Shown: positions 11,425 through 24,949 of the stretch, piece after piece
Layout: each line of letters starts with the position of its first letter
Numbering within the stretch: position 1 is the stretch's first letter
Origin: Cycas panzhihuaensis
Lineage: Eukaryota; Cycadophyta
Assembly (NCBI GenBank): GCA_023213395.1
Contig: CM041465.1
Span: 135,105,741-135,169,740 of the forward strand
Length of the DNA stretch: 64,000 nt
Direction: 5' to 3'
Made by a program: the position numbers and the translations under genes
Notes under the pieces: generated by a model
What the model saw: only the letters and a program-made list of their open reading frames with translations
Told to the model about the DNA's origin: nothing
The model's database searches: none

Positions 11425-13997
11425 ACTCTACACTTTTTTTTCATCTATCCTCCTTCTAAAGCTTCTTTTCTTTTTTATTGTCAATTTTTTTCAAATTGGC
11501 ATATGTCATATTATCTCTAAAACAAACCCATGTAGTCATAATAAGGGGCATAATAGGTTCTAATCAAACATTATTCTATGTACTAAATAGGCCTTAATAT
11601 ATAATTTGTTGTAAAGCATCTCTTCTTGATAATATAAAGACCAATATTTGGTTTATCTAGTGTTAAGTTTTTCTTACTATTATCAAGAAATTTGTGACAT
11701 AACTTATTTGAATTAACTTGGCTTTTCTAATATTCTTGGCTTATACCATATTTTAATTCTAAGAGATGTAGAATGGTGGTTATGTGCAATTCTATTTTCT
11801 ATTCTTTTTCTTTTAAGTATATATTACACATTTTTAGCCTTCCTAATATCATGAGAATGTTCATAAAAAATGCCTTCTATTGACCATTCTTTTTCTTGTA
11901 GATAATTTTTATTAATCCATTCATTTATTCTACAAGATAATTAATGTACTTTAGGGTTGGACATTCTATATTTACTCCTTTATTCTTTGTGTTTTCCTAT
12001 TGAACATCTCATAGACCACAGTTATATAGGCTAATTCTTAGATGTCATAAAACAAGAGGCAATAATATTTAATTGGCATTTGAGCCTAAATATTGGATCA
12101 AAAGTAATCAACAGGAGTACTAAATCAAATTGATTTATGGAATTCTAATACAAAAACTAAATAACCAATGCTACTATTATCATATTTTAAATTTTTATTT
12201 AAATTAGTTAAGGGTAGATTATAATAATTTTTTGGTACCTTTGTTTAAACCAAAGCTCATATTAATCATTAGTCTTAAAGGTTATAAGATTTATGAGTCA
12301 ATAGTTTCTTAAGACAAAATATGATTTGAATCAAGTCTAAGGATCACAACTATATCTATTAAACCATGACAAGATAAGTACATATTAAAAGTAGTCAAGA
12401 CACACAAAGAGAATAATAATTAATAGCCATAATATCTATTGTGCTTATCTCTATCAATGATAGAGTAATAGTGATTTTTTAGCATAATATTATCATTAGA
12501 GAAATAATAGTATACTTACCTTCATATTCAATTCTTAGTTCTAGTAGTAACTATTACTGCCTCTATTATATTGTGATAAGAACTCATAATTTGATTATAA
12601 TGTGATTTCATTATATAACCTAATAAGATAATGGTAGAAATACTATTAAACTTTATAGAAGAAATTCCCATACTATCCAACAAAATAGAAGTATATATAA
12701 GTAGAGTAGTTCTTATATTGACTTAGGGTTACATCATTATGATAATATCATGATTATATTGTAATAATATCATGATTCTATTATAACTATCTTATGAAAA
12801 TATTATGACCATGATTATAATTCTTTTTTTTTTGAAAATGATGCTTTATTAAATTTAAAAAATTACATCCATGGAGTTACAACAAAAAAAGTAGGGAGAG
12901 AATATCATCCCCTTTGTTCCTTATACATAAAAAACCACACATAAAGCTAACATATAGGTAAGCACAATCAAACAATAATTAATAATTCCCCTAGCTATCT
13001 TAAATAAGTGGAGTACAAGTGTCTCAACCATTAACTCCTTTATCAGGAGGATCCTTACGTGTCTTCAACCCTTTGCAAGTGGTAGGCTTAATGGTAATTA
13101 ACACTGACAATTGGATAATTCTCTCACCAAGTCTAGGGTTGGTCAGGTAGGAGATTAACTACATGGGCTACTAAATAATAGAGAAATTATGTCTTGATTG
13201 ACTTTTCCCCTTGGAGTGACTCTACTAGGGTCTAGGGCACCTCAAAGCTTCCTTCTCTTCTAGGACTTAAGACATGGTGTAAGGCATTAAGGCCTATTAC
13301 TTAATGAGCTTAAGGAGGTAGTTGAGTTCTCCTTAAATTTTTGGTGCCTAGGCACTTATCTACAAAGCACATAATTGAAGGATTTTTAGGAGGATCCACA
13401 TAGGAAAAGTGTATGTGGGTACTTTATGTTAAGAAAACATAGTATTACAAAATTTCCAAATTACATATAATACTTCAAGTCTTAAAATCTCCTATGTAGG
13501 TTGTAGAAAGGAGGGAAAGTGTTTAATATCACCTAATAAGATTATATAGCCCAAGAGTTCTAAGATGGTAGGGGTAAGGGGTTTAGTGACATGGCTCCAA
13601 GCAAAGAAATCAAAGGGGCATCACCAAAATAGGTATATGAATGACTCATGTTATTGGAAAAAATAACATACCACATTAGGATAACCTATCTTAGTAAGAC
13701 TATCCTTGATAGTTACCCCACTATACATTAGGAACCATCTAAATATTTTCTTTTAGGTTTCATATAGGCATGTTAGAGATACTCAAAGTGATGTTTCCCC
13801 ATCATCTCACTATATTAGAATCTCTAGATGGCATTGAGTCTAGTAGTGATCCCATCATTCTCCATAAGGTCTTAATATATGTGTAAGGTAGAGAAATACT
13901 AGAGTAACTGTGATTGGTACTCTACCCAATCCTACCACCATTTGTTGCATCCCATCATGGCTAGATTTAGGATTAACTTTATTTGAAAGTGATTCTA
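11425..13997. other. AT-rich stretch without recognisable gene
   Basis: Left flank of Tat-A. No coding motif is seen. A T-run followed by GAAAATGATGCTTTATT near 12826 recalls the reverse complement of a polyadenylated retroelement tail, but no body or duplication could be matched to it. Confidence 0.5.
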
Positions 13998-14002
13998 GAT
14001 CT
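13998..14002. repeat. Target-site duplication of Tat-A, left copy
   Basis: GATCT before the LTR start. The right copy at 56679-56683 is GATTT, one C-to-T change. Confidence 0.65.
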
Positions 14003-14724
14003 TGTTTCCCAGCCACTGGGAATGGGTAGGAGCAGTGTCTCTTAGGTAAGCATAGGTATACATTCCTATCTCTTGCCCAAGCTACTTTTATGGCATGATG
14101 AGATGTATTTATGGTTTTAGTAGCATTATATAGTTACATAGCTTGTTTTGTTACCTATTTTACTTGCCTAGTTCTTGTTTGTGACTGTGATTTAGCCTAT
14201 GACAATTAGGACCACGGTCCTATGGTAGTATATACCTCCTAGAAGCACCTCCCTAGAGTTTAAAAGTATTCAGGGACCTCTGTAACCCATTTTGACTTAT
14301 TTTTAGCTTGTCATATGATGCATCAGGTTGGGTTCTAACCCACTTACTTGCCAACATCTATTTACATCAACATCGGGGCTTGGCCTTTCATCTTTTTCAT
14401 ATATTAAGAAGCACAACCACCACCTAAAGCCCCTAAAAGACCTTACCTACCCTCAAATTTCTATCTATATATCCTCAAGCTTGGTTTTTTTTATATTGCT
14501 TTAGGTTATTTTTTTATTTTTCATTTATATTTCTTCTCACCACTTCAAACTTCATGGCACCACTTTAAACTTCGTAGTACCATGAATTTTGTCATGGGGT
14601 GGCTGTCCATTAATTGCCATGGCTAGAAAATGGCCAAATTCACATTTATTACAAATTAGACACATGGCCATAGAGTCTTTCCTACCTAAATTGAACCCTA
14701 GCATCTTTGAAACCCTAATTGGAA

Positions 14725-14732
14725 TATAAAAA
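14725..14732 (+). promoter_or_regulatory. TATA box of Tat-A 5' LTR
   Basis: TATAAAAA follows an AACCCTAATT block. The 3' LTR has TATAAAA at 54063-54069 and Tat-D has TATAAAT at 60097-60103 in the same context, so the promoter position is conserved. Transcription should start some 30 bases downstream. Confidence 0.7.
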
Positions 14733-15809
14733 CCTAATTTTAAACTCATTTGGCACTCTCTCATAATCAGAAAATGGCTCTCGTCTCTTCCCTTCTCCTT
14801 CCTTCTTCCACTCTAAGTTTGGCAGGGAAAAAACCTTAACTTGTAGGTCTAAAAGAAGGATTCTGTAGCAACATAAGTCTCTCCTTAAGCTCAACAAGGC
14901 AACAACAACTAGTTTTCTGAGATTCAAGGTTCTTCCCCTCTCTAAAAGAGGCAAACTTTACCAAGAAAGCAGGGTTTTGGTTTCTATTCTCCTTGATTGC
15001 AAGGTAACTTCCAATTTGTATGGATCTCTATGGTTGAAAATGTGCTTTTTCCTGGTATTCTCTTTTGAATACATCTTATTTCTTTAGTTATGCTTCCTAA
15101 TGTATGTTCTAGAATGTATTTTTACTCCATTTTGTTAAGCAAGGAGAGGTAAAACCTCTCATTTCTTCTTGGTGTTATCATCCTATCCTAGGGTTTCCAC
15201 TAGCTAGTGGTAGGAAGGGTCTTAGGACATTCTTGAGAAGGTGAAGAAAGGACAAACAACTGGAGTTCTAACTCCTAATACCACTTCCTCAAGGGCAACA
15301 TGCCATTTCTCAAGATCCCTTCACACCATACCTGCTCCATAAGCTAGTGCATCCCATAGTGTGTGATCCCTTCCATATTTGTAATGTTCACAATACTTGT
15401 AATATTTGCATCATTACTAGTTTGTGCACGTCTTACTTGCTAGCAAGCCTCATCATTTCTACACCTTCTTTTACAACATTTATAGCTTTTACAACATTTG
15501 CATATTCTACAATATTTGTATCTTTTACAATATTTGCAACTTTTACAAACCCTTACACATGTTTTATCTAAGCCATTTATTTCCACCCAGCTCATCTATA
15601 TGATACCTAACTACCTAGGAGGTGTTTCATTCATAGGAGCTAGCTATCCTAAGGTTACCATCTCCTATTTCTTTTAACTCCCTTTTCCCTTTTTTTGCTT
15701 GCATAAGAACATTGATGTATGTAAGGAGAATAATATATTGATTCTTATTACTTTTCTTTTGTTATAAGAAGTAAACTTTTATTCTCACCAGGGTAGAACA
15801 CACATGCAC

Positions 15810-16015
<206 letters not shown>

Positions 16016-17295
16016 TAAGGGTTTACATGTGTCTACCAAAGTATAAGAATGGTTGCCTTCTCATGCAAGTGAGGTGACACCGTAGTAAAAGAGCTACTAG
16101 TATTTCCCTGCTTTTAATTGCTTTCTTTTAGTTCCATTATTTCATTTCATTTCTATTTTTTATTTGCTTTAAAGAATTTTGGAGAAGGTAAGGAATCCCC
16201 TCTCAAGCTTTTCCTTCAATGCCCACTATGGCAAGGGAAGTGAGATTATCAATAAAAAGGATACAAAGAGACGATCGCGTCGTTCTACCAACTGACACAT
16301 TTCCAGGTGCACTCTGCTCACCCCTTTTTTTTCCTTTGCTCATTTCACCCCCTCTTTCCCTTTGAACAAGGAATGTATCAAAAGAAAATGAATTCTATTT
16401 TGGTTTCTTTTACACATTTACACATCACATAAGGAAGGGAAAGCATAACATTAACTAAGCATCCTCTCTCTTTTCTTCTTGCACTAGAAATGGAGTGTTG
16501 CATATATCTTCTTTTCCTTTGACTTTGCACATTGCATATTGAAAAGATACAAGGGAAGGGCACTTAATCTCTTTCTTGCACTAATAGGAAGTGTTATTAC
16601 ATATTTCTCATTAGTTGCATTGAGAAAAGGAAATAGTTACATGTAGATAGTCATTATATTCTCACTTTCCTCTCTCACCTCCTTAAATAACCTAAGGAAT
16701 TGAGAGTTAGGGAATATAACTAGTTCAAGTTGATAACATCTCTTGTAACATAAACATCACGGCAATAAAACATTGTAATAATTGTTGAATGGAAGAAAAC
16801 CTACCCTGGAAACAAACAAATAAATGCCAACCTATCTCCCTTCTCCCTGTAACTCGAGGAGAGATCTCAAAACCTAATTACTCCTATCACATCTAAGGCC
16901 AAACAACAAACTAGATATAACCCCATACTCATCCAACAATAATCACTCCTTCCTTTCTCTTCTAGGATTTTATTCCATAAGGAACCATCACCCTCTCACC
17001 TTGTCCTCTAAAGGAGGCCTTTCCTTCCCCTCTCTCTTACCTTAAGGGTAGGAGAGCCTGTCTACGGCTACTCAGTACCCTGAGGATGTCTCTTTATCCA
17101 AACCAAACCTAGGAAGATACTCAAAAGGAAGGGAAGTTCATAACACTATTTGTGGGTCCCTGAACCTATGTTTTGATGTGCAGATGCCTCTTGAGGGTAA
17201 CCTATCCCCTCTTTTCAGGTTTCTAGGCCCCTGTTATAGTTATAGTGATGGCTTAGAATATCTCATCCATAGTGACCCCTAAAGGCATGCTTCCA

Positions 17296-17316
17296 CTAGT
17301 GACCATATTAGGGAAT
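17296..17316 (+). other. Probable primer-binding site of Tat-A
   Basis: Immediately inside the LTR, CTAGTGACCATATTAGGG occupies the primer-site position. The same place in Tat-D (62379-62397) reads CTGGCAACCATACTGGGGA, which begins TGG and ends GGGGA like a tRNA-Asp primer site but differs in the middle. The tRNA is therefore uncertain. Confidence 0.45.
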
Positions 17317-17454
17317 GTACTAGTAAGGAAACATTATAATTTCTCCTTGTGTTAGCATTACCTTTCTCCTTTTGTCTATATCTTCTAGATTTTTTGGGTA
17401 ATCCCCAACACCTTTTCTTTTGCTTTTACCCTTGCCTCTTCCAAAGTACTAGGT

Positions 17455-19720
17455 GAGATGTGAATATGATAATTTTCTCACCATTTACGAGGTCTCCCTC
17501 CCTCTTTGGAAGAGTCTCCATATTCCTCTCTTCCCTTATTTAATTCTGAATTGACTATGGAGGGATATCCATCATAATGGGCATATCATGCCTATGTTTT
17601 CAAAGCATAACCACAAACTTCAACCTCTTTCCAACATCTCACCTAAGAGGATAATGACCCTATTTTCTATCTGAGTGATTAAGAACACTTAGACTTCCAC
17701 CATTTTCCTATGCATGATGTGGGCATGTCATCCTCCATGGAGTATCACCACCCTAGTGAGGGTGCCCATGGGGATCAACCTGTAGGTTCTACCTCATATG
17801 AGGAGCCTTCCACCTCATATGAGCAAGTGGGAACCCCTCCTATAAATGTTGTAGAAGCGTTACAGCAGTGTTTCCAAGCTACAAGTGCCTAGCTACGGCC
17901 AAAATAGCTAAAAAGCATTCTTCATAATATGGCACTTCCTTCTTCCTTGTTTATACCTCCCAATTCTTCCCAATTCACACTTATGACTATGGTAGGGCCA
18001 CCCCCTATTATTCCATACTCTTTATGCATCCCTCATACCTAAGGGATTATCTAAGGCATACTCACATCTTAAATTAGATTAAGAATACCTCCCCCAAGTC
18101 AGGCAACCACACCTCAACCAACCATAGTTCATGTCCCTCTTACAAGACTTAGGGGACCCTCATGTATCCCATCTTTAGGCCATATGAGATCCGCCCAGGT
18201 GCATCCCCAATCTCAACCATGAAATTCATCCCTTTATGTACCCCTGAGATACACATCCTAACCATGGGGGCATAGAAAGGGAAATCCCCTTCTAGCTTAT
18301 GGGGTAGATTCACTTCACCCATATGGTGTCGCACCCCCTACAGGTGGCCCATATGGGCAAAATCCCATTCCACACCCATCTTTTCCATCTTCATGTGCAA
18401 CCTCACACATGATGCTTCTACAAGGAGGATTTGTTCCTCCTCAAGGATTTTTTTCCCATGCCCCCTCTTAACAAGGGGCATATCCTCAAGGGGGAGTGGG
18501 CTCCTGTTGCCCACTTACCTCCTTCCTAGTTTTCCCTCAAGCAGGAATAGATTCCCCCCACCAAGCAGAAGGGAACCTATATCCTTCTCATAGTCAAACC
18601 CCTTAAGGAGGATTTGGGTATCCATACCTGCTTCCTCCTTCCTCTTTTGCTAACCCATTAACTCAACCAAGGGTTCATCCCTTCATCAACTATAGGTTGA
18701 CTTTGTTATCCATTGAGGTGCTTAGGACTAACCTACCACCTCATCCCCCTGAGGTACCCAAATTTGATAGGACCTCGTTGCAGGACCCAACTGAGGATGC
18801 CAAGAGCTTCTCCATGGTATGCATCAACTATTGGGCCTATCACCATATCTTAATGAAACTCTTTCCCTATTCTTTGTAGGGAGACACCCTCAAGTGGTTC
18901 TATTATCTCCTCACCCATTCCATTCATTCTTTCTAGTAGCTTCTAAATGAATTTGTCAATTATTTTGATGTAGCTCATCCTTTTAAGAGTAGGATCAAAG
19001 CCCTACTATCTCTTAAACAAGGTCATGAGGAGATAAACCATGACTTTGTGAGGCACTTCCATAACCTTCTTCATTCCATAAAGGCCACGTTGCCTAAGGA
19101 ATTAGAGAGGAACCTCTTCATGAATGCCCTCTATCCCAAAGTCCGCATTGAAGTCCTCAAAATTAGGGCAACAATGTGTGATTTTTCTATGGCTAAGTGC
19201 TTGGTACTTGAGGCCATTAAGATTTAGGCAGGTCTTAAGAAACCTCTCAAGTCATTACAATGGTGAGAGGCACTCCCTCCATCATGTGACCAATAATCCC
19301 AACAACCCCCAAGGCCTTCTACCCACTCCATGGAGAAGACCTTAGACCTATTAACTTTTGTTATATGTTCATTTGAGTGTATGATGAAGGACCTTAAGCT
19401 CCAACCCTTTCCATCACCTTCAGACTTTCAAAGGCCCATCTATTAGGCCTCCTAAGCTGCACCTCCCAAAAATAGAAATACTCACTCCTCTCAAACCAAG
19501 AAGGCCAAACCTTCCTCAGATAAGAAGTAGTACTCCATTCATAGTGAGTGCTTCTATAAGGACTCGTAATATTGGGTGCAACACTTGGAACTTGCCCCGC
19601 CTTGTGACTCTTCCCCTAGATGGGCATTTAAGCCCAATTTAGACTAACCCATCGATTGGGATCCCTTCCCTAAGCATGGAGAATAGGACTAGCATATGTA
19701 AAATAAGGGGAACAAGAATA
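17455..19720 (+). pseudogene. Tat-A gag, decayed
   Basis: Gag is the structural protein of the particle. The N-terminal half (17455-17900) matches Tat-D gag closely (LPP, EDP-like, TSYEEPSTSYEQ against TSYEAPSTSYNQ, then NVVEAL). A retrotransposon gag capsid-like domain runs over 18690-19270: PHPPEVPKFDRTS, GDTLKWFYYLLTHSI, NEFVNYFDVAHPFKSRI, LLSLKQGHEEINHDFVRHF, KVRIEVLKI. Near 19528-19605 a stretch YSIHSECFYK...WVQHLELAP has spaced His and Cys that could be what remains of a zinc-binding motif. Many stops interrupt the frame. The first residue cannot be fixed: the start is placed where similarity to Tat-D begins. Confidence 0.85.
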
Positions 19721-20039
19721 GGGAATGATCCTTAACCCATCTTCTATGCAAGCAAAAGGAAAGGGGGCAAGGAACTCGTCCTCTCCTCTTAGTTCCTACC
19801 CTCAAACCTCTCCATCCTCTTAATCCTACAACAAGGAAAAGAGATTTATGTAGATGCTTGAGACCACTCCTTTATATGCTGTCACAAGCTCTCAAGTAGC
19901 CAAGGAGGCCATTGGGGCCTCCTCTTCTCAATAAAACCTTTCTGTGGATAATCTGCCTTCTAAAATTCTAACACTCCCTAAGACCATTCATGTCTACCCT
20001 AGTTGTTATGATTTCTGAATGACACTTCCCCAACCTATT

Positions 20040-20590
20040 GGTAAGGGGAAATCCTTCTTAATCATTGATGAGCTTCATACTGTGGCTTTCGGGATGTCCA
20101 TGATGGATATCTTACAAAGTTTCCCTAAGCAATGCACTCTTCTTTTCAAGGCTTTAGGTCTAGCTGATTCTCCCATCCATGCTTTGGGTGCCACCCCAAA
20201 CTAAGAGCCTCTCATCGCCTTTAATCTTAAAGACCTCCCTCTGGTAAGTGAAAGGGAGCATCAATGGTATTATCCTTTCACCATCTCCATTGATACTATA
20301 GAACTCTTAGAAGAATAGTTGTAGATAATAATTCTTTTGTTAATGCTATGCCTTTATGTATAATATGAGAATTAGGTATAACAGCTCTTGAGTTGGTACC
20401 ATAGTATTGCCAAGGCTACGATGGTAGTGAAAATATGCCCTTGGGATTAGTTTCTATTCCCTCACTCTCGAGGATAAAATGGTCATCACAGACATTTTAG
20501 TCCTTGATGTAGTCATGGATTATAACCTTTTGATGGGATGCCTATGGCTTGACCAGATGGGAGTTGTATGCTCGTCCCATTGGAGGTAAC
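20040..20590 (+). pseudogene. Tat-A retropepsin-like protease, decayed
   Basis: Retropepsin cleaves the gag-pol polyprotein. The region reads PLIAFNLKDLPL near 20210-20240, then VVDNNSFVNAMPL at 20318-20356, corresponding to the active-site loop of Tat retropepsins, usually (V)DGGS. Here the aspartate is kept but both glycines read Asn. Downstream LELVP, GYDGSENMPLG and a DYNLLMG-like stretch at 20515-20545 complete the fold region. A one-base shift near 20310 and several stops break it. The stretch from 20600 to 21530 reads as an acidic linker typical of Tat polyproteins between protease and reverse transcriptase. Confidence 0.78.
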
Positions 20591-21539
20591 TAAAATTCAT
20601 TCACAAAGGGTAAATGAAGGTTATTTTTTGGGAGCCTCCTCTCACTTGATCATTATATCAGTCTTGTCAAGTGGGTTGCGACCTAGCAAGGGGTAGCAAG
20701 GACTCATCTACCTATTCTACCACATGTTTAATCGATGTCCCTAGCACTTCTAGATTAGAGGAAGGGCCTTTTCCTTCCTCCTTAACCCTCACCCACTTTG
20801 CCCCTATTAGTGTTAGGAGTTATGGCTACCTCACCATTTTGAGCGATCACAAGTCTGACGATAAGGATGATGAGCCCCCTCACCCCATATTTCTCCTTAA
20901 TGTCCATAGGAGGTACTCACTTCATCACCCATCTAGTCATGAGTCCTAGCCCAAGACCTCTTTAGAGGAGCATAGTACTCCCAAGGCATCTAGGGAATCA
21001 TGCATGATTACTCTTGCCACATACGTTGGCTCCTACTCTCATTCATCTTCATCTACTCCTTACCCCTTATCGTCCTCTAAAGATGATAAAGGTGGGGTGC
21101 CTCATATCCCATGATATAGGAGGATACCTTTTGACTCTTACAAAGAGTCTCCAAACTATGTGGAGTGGTGGGCTAACCACTACAGACCCAATGCTCCCCC
21201 TTAACCCCTTTCCTCATCACCTCAAAGTAAGACTATCTATAGAATAGATTGCTTTGAGAACAATGAGACTCTATTAGAGTATCTAGTGGGCTCTATGCCC
21301 AACCTCCTTTCTAGCCACTATAAACTTGGCTTCTAAAAATGTTTAGCCCTAGGGTTTCCCCTAGCCAACCCAGATCAATCTAGCCTTCCCCTACCCTCTT
21401 CCATTGACCAAGATCTCCTCCACTTTAAAGAGGGGAATGCCATGTATATGGGGGCAACCAAAGATATCATCCTTGCCCCTAGCAAGGTCATAAAGGTGGG
21501 AGTGGAATGTTTATTTAAGGAAGTGGGGGAATACGCCTT

Positions 21540-22300
21540 CCTTTTCTAAGAGTTTTGTGACATCTTTACATGGGACTATTTAGGCATGAAGGGAATAGAT
21601 CCCTCCATTATTACATACAACCTCACAACTATCCCAGATGCCCACCCCATATGACAAAACTAATTCCCTCTCTATCCCAAACTATCTGCCACAGTGAACA
21701 TAAAAGTGGAAAAGCTCCTAAACGTGGGGCTAATCACTTCCATTAATTACCCCAAGTGGGTATCTAATATCATTCCCGTAGCCAAGAAGAATAGGATGAT
21801 ACAAATTTGCATTGATTTTTGGGACATAAACAATGCCTACCCCAAGGATAACTTCCCCTTACCATTTATTGATTAAATCATTTATTGAATGATAGGTTTT
21901 TAAGTCATGTCCTTAATAGATAGCTTCTCTAGATACAACCAAATACAAATATCCCTTGAAGATCATCATAAGATAGCCTTCATCAATTATGGGGCACATT
22001 TTCTTATAAGGCAATGCCATTTAGATTAAAAAATGTAGGTTCTATTTATCAAAGGGTAATGCAGTTTATTTTTCATGACATCATAAATAAGACTTTTGAG
22101 GTTTTTATGGATGACATGATGGGCCTCTCTTATAAGAGAACCCACCACCATGAGAATTTACATGCTATATTTACATGATATTATAAATACTACATTAGTT
22201 TGAACCTACTCAAATGTGTGTTTACTGTGACTACCAACAAACTTTTAGGTTTCCTTGTCTCCAAATAAGGGATCTGGATTGACCTCGACAAGATCAAAGC
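21540..22300 (+). pseudogene. Tat-A reverse transcriptase, decayed
   Basis: The entry segment CDIFTWDYLGMKGIDPSI lies at 21556-21612, followed by KVEKLLNVGLITSINYPKW (21700-21760), IIPVAKKNRMIQICIDFWDI, and YPKDNFPLPFID up to about 21876. The catalytic loop reads FMDDMM at 22104-22121, with both aspartates present but Phe-Met in place of the usual Tyr-Val/Leu. Stops and frame changes separate the blocks. Neighbours are protease upstream and RNase H downstream, the normal gypsy order. Confidence 0.88.
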
Positions 22301-22760
22301 CATTCTTGACATGCCCTTGCCTAAAATGCAATGCTAAATTAAGTTATTTTTAGGTAGGATAGGTTTCCTTAGGCATTTCCTAGTAGACTTTACCATAAAT
22401 GCTAAACCTCTAACTAACTTGCTAAAGAAGGGCCCCCATTTGTATGGTTTATAAAAGCTCAAGAGGTATTCTAAGATCTCAAAAAAGCCTTGGCCTCTGC
22501 CCTAATCCTAGCACTCCCTCTATTTAATTGCCCATTTATTCTTTATACCTTGGCTACCAATGCATCCTTGGGAGTCATACTAGTCCAAGAAGATGATTTA
22601 AGGACTGAGCGTGTTATATACTTCATCAGCTATATATTAGTGGTATCTAAGCTTAACTACCCCCCTGTTGAGAAGGAATGCCTAGCCTTGGTCCACCAAC
22701 TAAGAAGTTTAGACATTACCTCCTTACAAATACCACTCACATGATCATCTAATCTAATCT
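22300..22760 (+). pseudogene. Tat-A RNase H (gypsy type), decayed
   Basis: This follows the reverse transcriptase connection (GRIGFLRHFLVDFTINAKPLTN near 22355-22420). The open stretch at 22490-22744 has FILYTLATNASLGVIL, RVIYFISYILVVSKLNYPPVEKECLALV, the usual gypsy RNase H block. The first conserved acidic residue position reads YTLAT rather than YTDA, so the catalytic aspartate appears lost. A second, unrelated RNase H copy lies at 28290-28560. Confidence 0.82.
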
Positions 22761-22999
22761 ACTGAGATACCTTTTAACCTAGTCTAACTTGACTGGAAGG
22801 ACACGTAAATGGGCCATCCTACTTCAAGAATATAACCTTAAAATCATTAATAGAAAATCAAAGAAACGAATGGTGGTTATTGAGTAACTAGTTGATGCCC
22901 CTATTCCTAACCTTTCAAACCTCAAAGTTGATAATTCTTTACCTAACAAGCCCATCTCGACCATCCAAGACTCGTCACCCCATCCACTAGTCAATAGCG

Positions 23000-24242
23000 A
23001 ATGGTATAGGGATACCGTACAATACGTTACCTAGCAACAATACCTCCTTAATGCTAACGACATGGTAAAGTCATGTGTTAGGGCTATAGCTAGGCAATAC
23101 TTCCTCATAAAGGAAGTGTTATATAAGGGATCCTTTGATGGGAATCTCCTTTGCTGCATTAATCTTAAAGAAGTGAACTAGATCATCCATGAGTGTTATA
23201 GTAACATTTGTAAAGGCCATTTTAGGGGCTAATCCATGGCCTAGAGGATCCTTCGCATGGGCTACTATTCGTTGTCCCTCTTCAAGGATGCCCATGCTTA
23301 TACCCAGCATTGTCGAAGGTGCCAAGAGTATGCTAATATCATCCACTCGCCTTCTAAGGCTCTGCATCCTATTATTTCCCGTGGTACTTTTCTCAATAGG
23401 GATTAGACCTTATTAGAGCCATAACTCTGCCCTTATCATTACAACATAAGTTCATCTTAACTATAATAAAATACTTTACTAAATGGGTTGAAGTAGTCCC
23501 ATTTTCATCTACTACTAGAAAGACCATTGCCATCCTTATCTATCAACACATTATTTATCAATTTGAAGTCTGAGATGTCCTGATCACAAATAATGACATA
23601 CCTTTTTGTAATAAGGAGGAAGATGAACTTTGTGAGAAGTTCAAGATATCTCATAAGACCTCCTCTCCTTATTGCCCCCAAGCCAATGGCCAAATTGAAT
23701 CATTCAATAAAATCCTTATCAATATTCTAAAGAAAATGGTTGCCCAATCCTAAAGGAATTGGCACCTTTAACTCCCTTCTACCCTATGGGCTTATTGTAC
23801 TTCCATTCACACTACAATAGGGATGACCCTATTATCCCTTTATGTATGGGACTGAAGTAGTCCTTCCTTTAGAAGTCAAGATCCATTCCTTGTGGTTCTT
23901 TGAGGTCTTATTGATTAGGAATCGTATCACCAGGCCTACATCCTTGATCTTAAAGCCTTGGATGAGAAACTCTTGGTGGCATACCAAGCAAACCTTATCT
24001 CCAAGGCTAGGGCACAAAGGACATATGACAAACATCTATGCCCTTATCCTATAAACCCTGGGGACCACATCCTCAAGCTCGAGTACCTCCATGATCATCT
24101 ATCTAAGTTTAGGCCCAAGTGGGTTGACCTCTTTGTAATCCTTGAGAGCCTCAATAATGGTGCATATAAGATAGTGACATTGGAGAGTCTTGAATTTGAG
24201 AAAGCTATAAATGGAATATTCCTAAAGAAGTTTTATGTATGA
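23000..24242 (+). pseudogene. Tat-A integrase, decayed
   Basis: The zinc-binding N-terminus is near 23085-23340: YFLIKEVLYKGSF, HECY...GHFRG, then CRRCQEYA. The core keeps the first catalytic aspartate (GLDLI near 23405-23420) and the glutamate (PQANGQIESFNKI near 23678-23715). The second reads LITNND at about 23580-23597, where the aspartate of the usual TDNG is Asn. The C-terminal part is the open stretch at 23958-24242, ending LEFEKAINGIFLKKFYV and a stop. The residue before YFTKW is Lys, as in Tat-B, where most gypsy integrases have Asp. Stops interrupt it, so no enzyme is made. Confidence 0.87.
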
Positions 24243-24918
24243 CCCTCTCTACTTCCAAGTAGAATAGTCACACTTTCCTTCACTTTAAAATGAGCCTAAA
24301 CTACCACTCTAAGCATACCATTATTCCTACTAGTCAAAGTTACAATGATTATTTGAAGTGGCTTCCTATCATTTTGATTTCATTATTTTAGTGTTGTATC
24401 TCTTTGTCTCCCTTCTAGAGGAGTCCTTCCCTTTTTCGAGTTAGGCAAGCAAACCTCATTTGCTTCCATATGGATCACCTCCTAACTTAGGCCCTTCTTT
24501 TGTTTGGGTATTCGTACTCCTTATTGTTTCTTCCTTGGCATGGCTAAGTTGTTCCTTCTAAGGAACGTATGCGGTGCTCCCACCTAGTCCCATACGTAAC
24601 TGCCCACTATATACATGGTGATCGTATGTGCCTAGTGTGACTGTGGAGTTGTATAAAAGGAAGAATGTAGGCATGGTCTATATGTAATATAATTAAAACC
24701 ATAATATAACAATCAAATCAAGCTATCTAAGTGCATAATCCCTCATATATCCATGCACCTATATCTATGCATACCTATGTCCATTTCTATCTATGATTAT
24801 AAACAAAATAATAACATCATAAAAAAAAAATAACAACATTATAGACATAAAGAACAGCATCATCATACATCAAAATAGGGTGCCAATGTGTCCCCTAGAT
24901 ATATATATATATATATAT

Positions 24919-24949
<31 letters not shown>

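Noticed and set aside
12826-12900. Possible LINE or SINE tail (T-run then GAAAATGATGCTTTATT)
   Set aside because: No element body, no duplication and no coding motif could be linked to it.
23470-23490. Loss of an integrase catalytic residue at the Lys before YFTKW
   Set aside because: That conserved Asp is not one of the DDE catalytic residues; the first catalytic Asp is in GLDLI upstream and is present.
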